In this document: positions 33,438 to 40,983 of the stretch, piece after piece
Numbering within the stretch: the first letter of the stretch is position 1
Layout: each line of letters opens with the position of its first letter
Assembly: GCA_964640665.1 (NCBI GenBank)
Contig: CAZXHT010000022.1
Coordinates: 4,394-68,393 of the forward strand
Origin: DATKYQ01 sp964640665
GTDB taxonomy: Bacteria > Myxococcota > B64-G9
DNA length: 64,000 nucleotides
Direction: 5' to 3'
Notes under the pieces: model-generated
Database searches by the model: none
Seen by the model: the letters and a program-made list of their open reading frames with translations, nothing else
Told to the model about the DNA's origin: nothing
Program-made: the position numbers and the translations under genes

Positions 33438-33553
33438 ACATGACCCCTTTTTCCCTCGTCGTCTCCTTAGGCATATGGCGCCGGACCGTAGCCAGAAAAA
33501 TGACTCTTGAAATTCCTGTCCTTCTACACGAGGGATGTGTACGCTTGTCGAGC

Positions 33554-34021
33554 CTAGGTGAAGATGATCTGCGCACCTGCCGATTTTTCGTAGAAGTTGC
33601 CCACGGTCAGGATGTCGTCGACTTGCGGGCAAAAGTCATCTTGGGTGTAGTGGAACATGTCCACGGTGGCCTTGCATGCATAGACGCCGCCGCCGCCGTC
33701 GTGGATCATCTCTATGAACTCGCTCACCGGCGGGATATCGATCTTGTCCATTTCCTTTTTCATCATTCGGGTGGCGTAGGCCGACAGGCCGGGCAATGCC
33801 CCCACCATTGTCGGGAGGTGCATCCCGGGATTGCCCACGGTGGCCACCTTGAGCTTGTCCATCCTCTTCTTCAGAATGGCATCAAGGCCGAAGAAGGTGA
33901 AGAACAGGGTGGCATCGATCCCTTCCATGAGGGCGCCGTTGGCCATGATGAGGCCGGGATAGACTCCCTCGAGGGAGCCCTTGGAGATGATGATGGATAC
34001 CTTTTCGATTGGCACATTCAT
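33554..34021 (-). CDS. DsrE/DsrE2-family sulfur-transfer protein
   Basis: 155 residues. VSIIISKGSLEGVYPGLIMA at the N-terminus, ATLFFTFFGLDAILKKRMDK and GGVYACKATVDMF, with a single central Cys, fit the DsrE2 branch (DsrE/F-like fold). That branch carries persulfide on the conserved Cys and is encoded beside SQR and rhodanese genes in sulfur oxidisers. It is the last gene of the four-gene operon; 21 nt separate it from the TusE-like gene. Likely role: accepting sulfane sulfur in the cytoplasm. Confidence 0.78.
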   Translation of the reverse strand: MNVPIEKVSIIISKGSLEGVYPGLIMANGALMEGIDATLFFTFFGLDAILKKRMDKLKVATVGNPGMHLPTMVGALPGLSAYATRMMKKEMDKIDIPPVSEFIEMIHDGGGGVYACKATVDMFHYTQDDFCPQVDDILTVGNFYEKSAGAQIIFT

Positions 34022-34042
34022 TGGATCTCTCCGGAAAGCGGC

Positions 34043-34357
34043 TCAGATGCATCCTTGCGGCTTGCCAAGCCCGGCGATGCGGGCCGCCTTTTTGGCCGGC
34101 CCCTTCGGGAAGAGCTGGTAGAGCTCTTTGGTGCCCACACCGCTCTCGTTCTTCAGCTTACGCAGCGATGGGGCTGCTTCGTGTAGCTCGAACTCCTTGC
34201 GCATGTAGTTCAAGACGACGAAGTGGCGGTCCGTCAGCGTGATGCCCAACTCGGCGGCTATGGCCCGGGCAATGTCCTCGTTCCACTGTTGGGGATTGGT
34301 CATGAAGCCTTCGTCGTCGACCTCGACCATCCTATCGGCGATCTCTACTTGCGGCAT
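34043..34357 (-). CDS. TusE/DsrC-family sulfur carrier
   Basis: 104 residues. VDDEGFMTNPQQWNEDIARA, DRHFVVLNYMRKEF and the end GLGKPQGCI define the family. The penultimate Cys (CysA) is present. The second Cys of true DsrC (CysB, in GPAKxxCKxAG) is Ala here (GPAKKAARIAG), which is the TusE-type condition. It should carry a persulfide on its mobile C-terminal arm but cannot form the intramolecular DsrC trisulfide. Confidence 0.88.
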   Translation of the reverse strand: MPQVEIADRMVEVDDEGFMTNPQQWNEDIARAIAAELGITLTDRHFVVLNYMRKEFELHEAAPSLRKLKNESGVGTKELYQLFPKGPAKKAARIAGLGKPQGCI

Positions 34358-34375
34358 CTGGTTCCTCCATTTCTT

Positions 34376-34999
34376 TCAAACTGTTTGTTGTGGCGTTCCG
34401 GCCAGCTCTCTGGCAAGCGCCTTGATAAACACCATCAGGATTCCCATCAGGCGTTGCATTTCGGGGGCCCGGGTCGCTCTGTACACTCGCCAGAGGGAGT
34501 ATCGATCCACCTGGTCGGCCTGGAGCCGGTTGGCTGTCTCCAGCGATCGGCGGATGGCCGACAGGATGTCCTTGCTCGCTATCAACCGGACCAGGGCGTC
34601 CATGGCCCCCTGCAGATCCGCCCCCACCTTGAAATAGTTCTTACGTTCCAACTCGTCGAGCTTGTGGATAAACCGGTTGAAGAGATCGTAGCTGATGGGC
34701 CTGACGTCGGCGAAGAAGTCCGCCGCGCTCTCAAGCTTGGAGAGCGACGCCGAGATGCGGTTCGTGTTACGCAGGAGCTTCTTGGCGAGGCCCAGGAAGT
34801 CCCCGGTCTGGAGGAAGGGCGCCACGTCGTCCAACTCCACGATGGTCGTCCGCATGATGTCCTTCATGATGATTGTCAAATCATCCTTCAGTTCCTGCAT
34901 CTCGGCGAGGTGGCGGTTTCGATCTTGCAGCTCGTGCCGGATAAGGTCCAGTTGCTCCTGGATGGCGTGCAGTCGGTCTTCGACGCCTTCGGTCGTCAT
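34376..34999 (-). CDS. DUF1641 protein
   Basis: 207 residues, alpha-helical, with a coiled-coil N-terminus (RLHAIQEQLDLIRHELQDR) and a DUF1641-like body (FLGLAKKLLRNTNRISASLS, YDLFNRFIHKLDELERKNYF, ILMVFIKALARELAG). DUF1641 genes commonly accompany SQR-like and DsrE/TusE genes, and the protein may be an SQR partner or membrane-binding subunit. The start is 1 nt from the end of the SQR-like gene, so translation is coupled. Confidence 0.75.
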   Translation of the reverse strand: MTTEGVEDRLHAIQEQLDLIRHELQDRNRHLAEMQELKDDLTIIMKDIMRTTIVELDDVAPFLQTGDFLGLAKKLLRNTNRISASLSKLESAADFFADVRPISYDLFNRFIHKLDELERKNYFKVGADLQGAMDALVRLIASKDILSAIRRSLETANRLQADQVDRYSLWRVYRATRAPEMQRLMGILMVFIKALARELAGTPQQTV

Positions 35000-35000
35000 C

Positions 35001-36230
35001 TCAGTACCGTTTCCCTTCCATCATCATGTGGGTGGAGATGGGCAGCTCGGCTCCTTTCAGGAGCAGGTTCCAGTACATCCAGCGGAACATCATCTTTCCG
35101 TAGTGGTTCATCCGCGTCTCTTCCAGTAGCGAGAAGGGGCCGATTCCGGGCAGCGGGAACTTCCCCGGTAGTGGCTCGGTGTCATAGTTGAAGTCGATCA
35201 GGATGCCTTTCCCGAAGCCCGACTCGATGTAACAATTGGCGTGTCCGTCGAAGGATTGACGCGGCGCTCGTCCGTCGATGATGCAGAGCATGTTGTCCAG
35301 CAGGATGTCAGCCTCGAAATGGGCCACCGATCCGGCTTTCGAGCTGGGAAGATCCGTGGCGTCGCCGATGACGAAGACGTTGTCGTACGCCTTGGAGACC
35401 AGGGTGTGCTTGTCCGTGGGCACGAGGTTGTACTCGTTTCCAAGGCCCGAGCGGGCGATCAGCTCGTCCCCCATGTTGGGAGGAACAGTTACGAGCAGAT
35501 CGTAGTTAATTTCTTTATCTTCATGGTCGGTGATGACCCGTCTTTCGTGATCTACCCGCGCCAGGTCGAACTCCGCCGTGAGCTTGATGTTCTTCTGTTC
35601 CAGGAACGACCCGAAGACATTCGCTGCCTTCGGTTTGGTGAAGGCGCCGGGCAGGGGGGTAACGAACTCGATCTCCACCTTGTCTCGGATTCCCAGCTCG
35701 GAGAACCACCAGTCCGCCAGAAAGACGAACTCCAGGGGCGCCACGGGGCACTTGATGGGCATCTCGGCGATGTCGAGCACCATTCGTCCTCCGTCCCAGT
35801 ACTTCAAAAACCGCGCCAGCGATACCGCACCCTCGACTGTGTAAAAGTCGAAGATGTTCTTTCCCCATCCATCGGTCTTTAGCCCTTCCGTTTCCTCCGG
35901 GCGGATGTCCACACCGGTCGCGATGATCAAGAAGTCGTAGCCGAGGATCGCGCCATTACGCAACCGTACCCGGCTCTGACCCGCCTCGATCACCTCGATT
36001 GCCGAGAAGATGACGTTAACCCGCGGAGGCAGGAAGTCTCGCTTGGGTTTTTCCACGTCCTTTTGTGTGTAGATCCCGAAGGGGATGAACAGGAAGCCGG
36101 GCTGGTAGTAATGGGTCCGGTTCTCGTCGACGATGGTGATCGACCACTCATCTTGGCCAAGCGCTTGTTGCAGCTTGTTTGCCATGATCGTCCCCGCCGT
36201 ACCTGCGCCCAGAATCAAGATCTTCTTCAT
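35001..36230 (-). CDS. sqr: Sulfide:quinone oxidoreductase-like flavoprotein
   Basis: 409 residues. The FAD Rossmann motif KILILGAGTAGTIMANKL is at the N-terminus, and DNVFVIGDATDLPSSKAGS near 300 is the second FAD site. MPIKCPVAPLEFVFLAD contains the CPxAP Cys of SQR, and ANCYIESGFGKG supplies the second catalytic Cys. The C-terminus is amphipathic (MMFRWMYWNLLLKGAELP), as expected for a monotopic enzyme reducing quinone at the inner membrane. It leads the operon and should deliver sulfane sulfur to DsrE/TusE. Substrate preference within the SQR superfamily is not certain. Confidence 0.82.
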   Translation of the reverse strand: MKKILILGAGTAGTIMANKLQQALGQDEWSITIVDENRTHYYQPGFLFIPFGIYTQKDVEKPKRDFLPPRVNVIFSAIEVIEAGQSRVRLRNGAILGYDFLIIATGVDIRPEETEGLKTDGWGKNIFDFYTVEGAVSLARFLKYWDGGRMVLDIAEMPIKCPVAPLEFVFLADWWFSELGIRDKVEIEFVTPLPGAFTKPKAANVFGSFLEQKNIKLTAEFDLARVDHERRVITDHEDKEINYDLLVTVPPNMGDELIARSGLGNEYNLVPTDKHTLVSKAYDNVFVIGDATDLPSSKAGSVAHFEADILLDNMLCIIDGRAPRQSFDGHANCYIESGFGKGILIDFNYDTEPLPGKFPLPGIGPFSLLEETRMNHYGKMMFRWMYWNLLLKGAELPISTHMMMEGKRY

Positions 36231-36361
36231 CGGTTCCCGCCTTGGTTGATTCTTTGGTGTTGTGTCACGTGATTGCCGGTGGGCAGGTACCTGCTACGAG
36301 ATAAGACCCATCCAGACCTACGCCTCCCCATGATTACCACCTCTGCGCGCGATTCGCCGAC

Positions 36362-36514
36362 CTAGTTGGAAGACACAAGCGTGAGAGTCGCCACGTTGCC
36401 TCTCGTGTCCGTATATTTTATGCCATCGATATATGGTGAAAGGGAATCTTTGTCAAATCCGAAAACGGCGAATTGCTTGACGAGCCGATGCATGCTGCGG
36501 TTGTGTCCCTGCAC
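36362..36514 (-). pseudogene. C-terminal fragment of an unrecognised gene
   Basis: From the GTG at 36514 to a TAG the minus strand encodes about 50 residues (VQGHNRSMHRLVKQFAVFG, then SLSPYIDGIKYTDTRGNVAT). The frame is open somewhat further upstream. It looks like a genuine protein end, but no start, ribosome site or family was recognised. The remainder of 36231-36620 shows no other gene. Confidence 0.3.
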
Positions 36515-36620
36515 CTTCGCGTGGGCGACAACCCCATGACAAACCCCAACCCGGCAGTCTACAGAGTCACCTAGGTTCCCGGTCTGGTCTGTTACCTATG
36601 TATCCGGTCTGGACCCATTG

Positions 36621-36663
36621 TGTCCGGTTCCCGGACACCCTGTCCGAATTCCGGACACCCAAA
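36621..36663. repeat. GGTTCCCGGACACCC repeat, copy B (43 bp)
   Basis: TGTCCGGTTCCCGGACACCC, then TGTCCGAATTCCGGACACCC and AAA. The two halves are related to each other and self-complementary. The whole string is nearly identical to copy C at 39051-39095. It lies just before the IS110 element, where ACCCAAAGACGCT is also tandemly doubled (36656-36682). Confidence 0.7.
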
Positions 36664-36769
36664 GACGCTACCCAAAGACGCTAAGGCGGGGACGGCATAA
36701 TAGGAAAAGCGGCGTCCTTCCTGATAGGTTGTTGGTGCCAAAACCCAAACCTAAAAGGAGGAGCCGCTA

Positions 36770-37807
36770 ATGAAGTACAGGTACCATATTGGAATGGATG
36801 CGCATAGCAGAAACAGCACATTCGCCGTGATGGACAGCAAGGGTCGGATCATGAAAATAGCTACGGTGGCCACAACCGAAAAGGAATTGCTTGGCTTCGT
36901 AAGATCGCTGCGTGGCCCAAAGGCGCTAACCTTCGAGGAGACCATGCTCTCGCAGTGGCTCTACGTTCTGCTCAAGAGCGAAGTGGACAAACTGGTCGTG
37001 TGTGATCCGAAACCCAACAAGCGCCCCGGAGCCAAAACTGACAAGATCGACGCAGTCGAGCTGGCCGACCTTCTAAGGGTCGGCCGGCTCAAGCCCGTCT
37101 TCCATACGGACGACGAGCGGATCGAACAGCGTACATTGGTATCGGGGTACAACGACCTGGTGCAGGAGATTGTGAGAACCAAGAACCGATACAGCGCACT
37201 GTACCGACAGTCGGCGATCCGCATCAGCGGCGCGCAAGCTTATACGGACCCCGGAATGATTCAGACACTTCCGACTAGCGCGCAGCGCATCGTCGCCGAA
37301 CCGCTCCTGGGACAGATCGAGCTACTCGAGAGTCACAAGAAAGTCTACCAGAAGAAGTTCGCACAGAACCTGAAGCGGTTCCGAGAGATGCGACTGATTA
37401 AAGGGATCCCCGGGTTCGGGCCCGTCTTTGCCAACCAGATGGTAGGAATCGTGATCAGCCCATGGCGCTTTTCTACCAAGTACAAATTCTTCTCGTACGC
37501 GATGCTTGTCAAGCACCGGCAGATGAGCGACGGCGTCGCATACGGCGAGCGCAAGGTCTATGGGAACATTCAGCTCAAATCGATCTTCAAGATGGCCATG
37601 AAGGTGGCCCTGTCATCGGAGAATGCATTCAAGCGGAAGTATCAGCAAATGATTCTGGAAGGAATTAGCCAGAAAGCAGCCTCGAATGCGGTATGCCGGT
37701 CGCTGGCAGCGACCGTGCTGGGAGTATGGAAGTCTGGGAAAAAGTACGATGACCACTACCGGGAGGTGATGCTGAGGAAGAAAAAGGGTAGCCACAACCG
37801 GACATAG
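36770..37807 (+). CDS. IS110-family DEDD transposase
   Basis: 345 residues, complete, with AAAAGGAGGAG before the ATG. The RuvC-like N-terminus has YHIGMDAHSRNSTFAVMD (first Asp), LTFEETMLSQWL (Glu) and KTDKIDAVELADLLR (two Asp). The C-terminal Transposase_20 domain has IPGFGPVFANQMVG, then YAMLVKHRQMSDGVAYGERK with the candidate nucleophilic Ser. It moves through a circular intermediate guided by an element-encoded bridge RNA. No frameshift is seen, so it may be active. Confidence 0.92.
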   Translation: MKYRYHIGMDAHSRNSTFAVMDSKGRIMKIATVATTEKELLGFVRSLRGPKALTFEETMLSQWLYVLLKSEVDKLVVCDPKPNKRPGAKTDKIDAVELADLLRVGRLKPVFHTDDERIEQRTLVSGYNDLVQEIVRTKNRYSALYRQSAIRISGAQAYTDPGMIQTLPTSAQRIVAEPLLGQIELLESHKKVYQKKFAQNLKRFREMRLIKGIPGFGPVFANQMVGIVISPWRFSTKYKFFSYAMLVKHRQMSDGVAYGERKVYGNIQLKSIFKMAMKVALSSENAFKRKYQQMILEGISQKAASNAVCRSLAATVLGVWKSGKKYDDHYREVMLRKKKGSHNRT

Positions 37808-38090
37808 AACTCCGGACCAAGTACCGACTGGAGGACCGTAACCAGTCTTGAGGGTTCGGAGATGAGGGGAGATTTAAACCTCCGTTGATCTCGCAGGGGT
37901 ATACAGATGGGATGCGGAGATCTCAGGGGACGGCTAATCCCCCTCGGCGTATATCTCATGTTGCCATGCTCCGGCGCCTGAGCGGTCGAAGGATTCAAGG
38001 CGGTTGAGAGCAAGATAGACGGATGAACGTCTCTAAGTTCGGCCAGGCAGCCAGAGGATCCTCTAATAAGCGTCACCTCCAGAAAGGTAA
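37808..38090 (+). ncRNA. Candidate bridge RNA region, 3' non-coding end of the IS
   Basis: About 280 nt with no open frame but several stems: GACTGG/CCAGTC (37826-37847), CGGAG...CCTCCG (about 37858-37885) and AGGGGA/TCCCCCT near 37926-37945. A long structured 3' end is the hallmark of the IS1111 branch, where the bridge RNA lies downstream of the transposase gene. Target- and donor-binding loops cannot be assigned without the empty site. Confidence 0.45.
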
Positions 38091-38205
38091 CACTTGGCAA
38101 AGCGGATCTGTGCCTGTGTGAAGCCACGAAAGGACGCACTGCCAAAGAATCAAATTGCCTCTGGCAGCTCAGGAGGGATCTTTTCTCTTGACAGGCTTTT
38201 CCATA

Positions 38206-38280
38206 GACGGCGCGCTTTTTCTGATGCTGCTGTGCGCTACAAGCCTGCTGGTTTGGCGCCGGGCCCGGAGATCCGCATGA
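38206..38280 (+). pseudogene. Orphan MYXO-CTERM tail, copy of the end of the 32143 gene
   Basis: The 25 codons read DGALFLMLLCATSLLVWRRA then RRSA and stop. They match the last codons of the polysaccharide-lyase-like gene (DALFLMLLCATGLLLGHRA), also at DNA level, including the T-rich sequence after the stop. The Gly-Cys motif and everything before it are missing. It is the 3' end of a lost paralogue, left just beyond the IS element. Confidence 0.65.
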
Positions 38281-38319
38281 GTTTTTTTCCTCAAGAGGTG
38301 ATGCAACCATTGCCGAGAC

Positions 38320-38356
38320 TTGACAGTGCATGCAATATATGCCTACAATGCATGCA
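38320..38356 (+). promoter_or_regulatory. Promoter and TGCATGCA operator pair of the second VapBC operon
   Basis: TTGACA (38320-38325) and TACAAT (38344-38349), 18 nt apart, form a sigma-70 promoter. TGCATGCA occurs at 38327-38334 and again at 38349-38356, 22 bp apart (two helical turns), flanking the -10 box. The predicted transcription start falls on the antitoxin ATG at 38356, so the mRNA may be leaderless. Confidence 0.55.
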
Positions 38357-38655
38357 TGAATAAGGATGCAAAAGGAAACGATCAAGTTGAAAAATCCTCA
38401 AATAAATCCACTCAGTTCACCGTGCGCAATGTTCCTCGGCACATTGCGCGAGCCATCAGGGCCAAGGCTAGCCTGGCCCATAAGAGCCTAAACCGCACCC
38501 TGGTAGAAGCGCTGGCCAGTCAGGTGGGAGTCGGTGAGGAGGACGAGACCATCTTCGACGACCTGGACTACCTGTCCGGAAAATGGGAAGACGATCCTGA
38601 ATTCGACGCGGCCGTTGCAGACCAGGACAAAGTCGACGGGCAACTCTGGAAATGA
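38356..38655 (+). CDS. vapB: VapB-like ribbon-helix-helix antitoxin
   Basis: 99 residues. TQFTVRNVPRHIARAIRAKA and HKSLNRTLVEALASQ make the strand-helix-helix of an Arc/CopG-type DNA-binding domain. The acidic tail (EEDETIFDDLDYLSGKWEDD) is of the kind that binds the toxin active site. It overlaps the PIN gene by 4 nt (ATGA). The TGCATGCA pair in its promoter is the likely self-operator. Confidence 0.75.
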   Translation: MNKDAKGNDQVEKSSNKSTQFTVRNVPRHIARAIRAKASLAHKSLNRTLVEALASQVGVGEEDETIFDDLDYLSGKWEDDPEFDAAVADQDKVDGQLWK

Positions 38656-39035
38656 GACTGGCGCTGGACACCAACCGCTACGTCGATTTCGCCCGCGGTG
38701 AGTCCGAAGCGCTGGATCGAGTCAAGCGGGCCGAGTCGCTGTTTTTGCCGTTCGTCGTCATGGCCGAACTCAGGGCCGGATTTCTGTGCGGTACGCGCTC
38801 GGCCGCAAACGAGCGCAACCTGGTACGTTTCGTAAATTCGTCCCGGGTCGAGATCCTGTATCCCGACGAGGCCACGACCCACGTGTATGCGCGGCTCTTC
38901 AGGCAGTTACGCCTGCAGGGCACGCCGATACCCACTGGCGATCTGTGGATTGCCTCGCTGGTCATCCAGCACAACCTGTACCTCTACGCGCGCGATCGGC
39001 ATTTCGATCACCTCCCCCAGTTGCCCCGCGTCTAG
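38652..39035 (+). CDS. vapC: VapC-like PIN-domain toxin
   Basis: 127 residues. LALDTNRYVDFARGE (first Asp), VVMAELRAGFL (Glu) and IPTGDLWIASLVIQHNLYL (Asp) then ARDRHFDHLPQL (last acid) are the four PIN motifs. The length and PIPTGDLWIAA-like helix are typical of VapC. Just after its stop lies repeat copy C, so the module may be bounded by mobile repeats. Confidence 0.8.
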   Translation: MRLALDTNRYVDFARGESEALDRVKRAESLFLPFVVMAELRAGFLCGTRSAANERNLVRFVNSSRVEILYPDEATTHVYARLFRQLRLQGTPIPTGDLWIASLVIQHNLYLYARDRHFDHLPQLPRV

Positions 39036-39050
39036 GCGCCGTACCGCCGG

Positions 39051-39095
39051 TGTGACCGGTTCCCGGACACCCCTTGTCCGAATTCCGGACACCCA
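39051..39095. repeat. GGTTCCCGGACACCC repeat, copy C (45 bp)
   Basis: TGTGACCGGTTCCCGGACAC, CCCTTGTCCGAATTCC, GGACACCCAA: about 40 of 43 positions match copy B at 36621-36663. Between B and C lie the IS110 element, the orphan tail and the second VapBC pair. Confidence 0.7.
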
Positions 39096-39204
39096 ATGCG
39101 GGCCCGGAGGTCGCCGGGGTCGATGATGATTGTATAGTTTTCGGGATGTTGCGCGGGCCTGAGAGTTTGGCACGGAGATTGTAAAAGGCCAGGGCAGGAG
39201 GTAC

Positions 39205-39402
39205 ATGATGAAGCTACCAATTGCCCTGAAGACCGCCCTGGACGAATCGGAACGTCGTTTTGCAAAAACCCTGGCCCAACTGGGCCTGACTCGAGAACAA
39301 CTCGACAACGTCGCCGATCGCATCCGGGAAAAACAATCAACCACTAAACCGCACCGGTCCGCGAACGCGTCACCGGCGGGAAGGAGGATCTACAATGTAT
39401 GA
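39205..39402 (+). CDS. Small helical protein, first gene of translocon-like operon
   Basis: 65 residues from the ATG at 39205, with GGAGG 6 nt upstream. One amphipathic helix region (LDESERRFAKTLAQLGLTRE, LDNVADRIREKQ) is followed by a basic tail. It ends 8 nt inside the next gene, so it is translationally coupled. No family was recognised. In type III secretion loci, small helical proteins at this position often act as chaperones or regulators; here that is context-based inference only. Confidence 0.55.
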   Translation: MMKLPIALKTALDESERRFAKTLAQLGLTREQLDNVADRIREKQSTTKPHRSANASPAGRRIYNV

Positions 39403-40075
39403 CCCAATCAGCACCCAGACAAGCTCGGTAAACTGCGCCGGCCTCGACTTCTTCAACAGCGCCGTCGACTTCGACGACCTGGCCTTTTTGAACATGGTCC
39501 TGTGCATGCAGGAGTCGGACTCGGCCCTGGCCGCCAAGATGAAGGACATGCGAGAGATAAATGAAAAAAAGACCGCCTTGAATAATAAAATCTCATATCT
39601 CAACATCTGGATCACTCGTTCTGAAGCAAAGGAGCCGGGTGAGAAGGTATATGTTGAAGGCGGTCTAGAGGATCCCGTGAATCCCGCAAAGAGCAAGTTT
39701 CCGGAAGGGGCAGATCAGCGAGAGCACGAGAAGGCACTGAAAGACGCCAAAACGTGGCAGGAAACAGCTCAAAGAGAACTGGATGAAGCCAATACGAATG
39801 GAACTGCACAGCAGCAGGCTATGTGTCAAGACGACCTTAACGCCGCGAATGCCAGAGTCGAGGAATTGAGCAACGATGTCTTTGTCCGAAAAGATGTCGA
39901 AGCCAAGATCCAAGAACTACGCGGAAAACTCGAGGACATGAATAGTGCATCGAGCATCATGATGATCGACTTTCAGCGTCTGATGAACGGGCGTAACCAG
40001 GCCAGCCAGCTCGTTAGCAACATCGAGTCCAAGTCGAACCAGACGGCGATGGGCATCATCGCCAACTTCAAGTGA
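39395..40075 (+). CDS. Coiled-coil protein, possible secreted filament/translocator protein
   Basis: 226 residues, no signal peptide, GGAGG before the ATG. FDDLAFLNMVLCMQESDSAL then MREINEKKTALNNKISYLN begins a long helix typical of proteins in type III secretion-like loci. A variable middle is followed by a second coiled coil (DVEAKIQELRGKLEDM). The last 40 residues (FQRLMNGRNQASQLVSNIES plus the end) resemble the C-terminal helix of EspA/flagellin-like secreted subunits. Lack of a Sec signal and two terminal helices fit a type III-secreted filament or tip protein; this is structural analogy, not a proven family. Confidence 0.55.
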   Translation: MYDPISTQTSSVNCAGLDFFNSAVDFDDLAFLNMVLCMQESDSALAAKMKDMREINEKKTALNNKISYLNIWITRSEAKEPGEKVYVEGGLEDPVNPAKSKFPEGADQREHEKALKDAKTWQETAQRELDEANTNGTAQQQAMCQDDLNAANARVEELSNDVFVRKDVEAKIQELRGKLEDMNSASSIMMIDFQRLMNGRNQASQLVSNIESKSNQTAMGIIANFK

Positions 40076-40088
40076 AAGGGGAGACCCT

Positions 40089-40364
40089 ATGAGAACCTCG
40101 ACCAACACGTACCAGGGCAGCGGCATGACCATTCGCGAGCTGCGCGGCATCACAAACGAAGAGTTCCAGGCCGCCATCGGCGCCGGGCGCAAGCTCGCCG
40201 CCGCTGGCGAATACCAGGCCTCGGCCGAGGTGCTGGCCGGCCTGGCTCTTTACGATCCCTTCGAGCCCGAGGTGTGGCGGGCAATCGAAGATTTGTTCCG
40301 CAGGCAGAGCCAACCCGGGCCGGCCAACTTGTTCGCCAGCCTTTCGCGGGCCATGGCCGCCTGA
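40089..40364 (+). CDS. SycD/CesD-like TPR chaperone, short form
   Basis: 91 residues. ITNEEFQAAIGAGRKLAAAG and EYQASAEVLAGLALYDPFEP form one and a half TPR units in the style of class II type III secretion chaperones (SycD/LcrH/CesD). Those have about 150 residues and three repeats. Such chaperones hold the hydrophobic translocators, and their genes adjoin the translocator genes, as here (next gene 16 nt downstream). Confidence in the TPR is fair; the chaperone role is inferred from context. Confidence 0.5.
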   Translation: MRTSTNTYQGSGMTIRELRGITNEEFQAAIGAGRKLAAAGEYQASAEVLAGLALYDPFEPEVWRAIEDLFRRQSQPGPANLFASLSRAMAA

Positions 40365-40380
40365 GAAAGGCAGGCGTGTC

Positions 40381-40983
40381 ATGAACGTCGCTTCCATCGG
40401 ATCTACCACTCCAACCGCTCCGCAATCACAGCCGGAAAACGCCGCCCTGGATTCCTTTCTTGCCAAGGTGTCGGTGGGCGGCGACCTGGCGTCCGAATGC
40501 ATGGCCTTGTTCTCTAAGGACGCGGCCGTGCAGAACCGCGTCAATCTGCAGGGTGTAAACATCCAGAGTCGCCAGGTACGCGAGGCACGCGGGCGGCGCA
40601 TGAAGCTTCTGAAAAAATACTGGGCGGCCCAGCGGCACCATGGTTTCTGGTCGAAGCTGGCGGGCTTTTTTAAGAAATTGACCGGCGCCCTGTGCGCCGC
40701 GCTGACGGTCTTCGGCGGGCCGGCCGCCATTGCCGGCGCGGTCGGCGGCGCTCTCTCGGGAGGCTTCGGTATCACCGCCTCCGTCTACGGACGAAATGCA
40801 GCCTGTGCCTGGGCAGACAAGCTGGCCGCAGAGCAGACGCGCGACATGGCCGGCCAGTCGCGAGACGATCTGCTCTCAGTTCTCGACAACGCCTCCCGGC
40901 TCGAGGGCGAGATGCATGATCGCATCAGCAGGCTACTCGAGTCCGAGTCAAAGATGACAAATGCCGAGAGGAGCGAAAGATGA
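40381..40983 (+). CDS. Hydrophobic translocator-like protein
   Basis: 200 residues, no signal peptide. LDSFLAKVSVGGDLASECMA at about 23-42 is shared in outline with the next protein (IESFLSKIDGGVELETLILA). A basic amphipathic helix is followed by a glycine-rich hydrophobic hairpin (LCAALTVFGGPAAIAGAVGG, ALSGGFGITASVYG), then a C-terminal coiled coil (LLSVLDNASRLEGEMHDRI). Hydrophobic core plus coiled coils without Sec signal is the YopB/EspB-like translocator plan. It overlaps the next gene by 4 nt (ATGA). Confidence 0.5.
   Translation: MNVASIGSTTPTAPQSQPENAALDSFLAKVSVGGDLASECMALFSKDAAVQNRVNLQGVNIQSRQVREARGRRMKLLKKYWAAQRHHGFWSKLAGFFKKLTGALCAALTVFGGPAAIAGAVGGALSGGFGITASVYGRNAACAWADKLAAEQTRDMAGQSRDDLLSVLDNASRLEGEMHDRISRLLESESKMTNAERSER

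Larger units (their letters stand above)
36600..38090 (+). mobile_element. IS110/IS1111-family insertion sequence (ends approximate)
   Basis: The element is defined by a DEDD transposase gene with about 100-170 bp of non-coding DNA before it and about 280 bp of structured non-coding DNA after it. IS110-family elements lack terminal inverted repeats and target duplications, so exact ends cannot be read; the limits given are estimates. Confidence 0.6.

Noticed and set aside
37756..38385. 209-codon minus-strand frame after the IS transposase
   Set aside because: It covers the structured IS 3' end and the VapBC promoter on the other strand; composition and context indicate chance.
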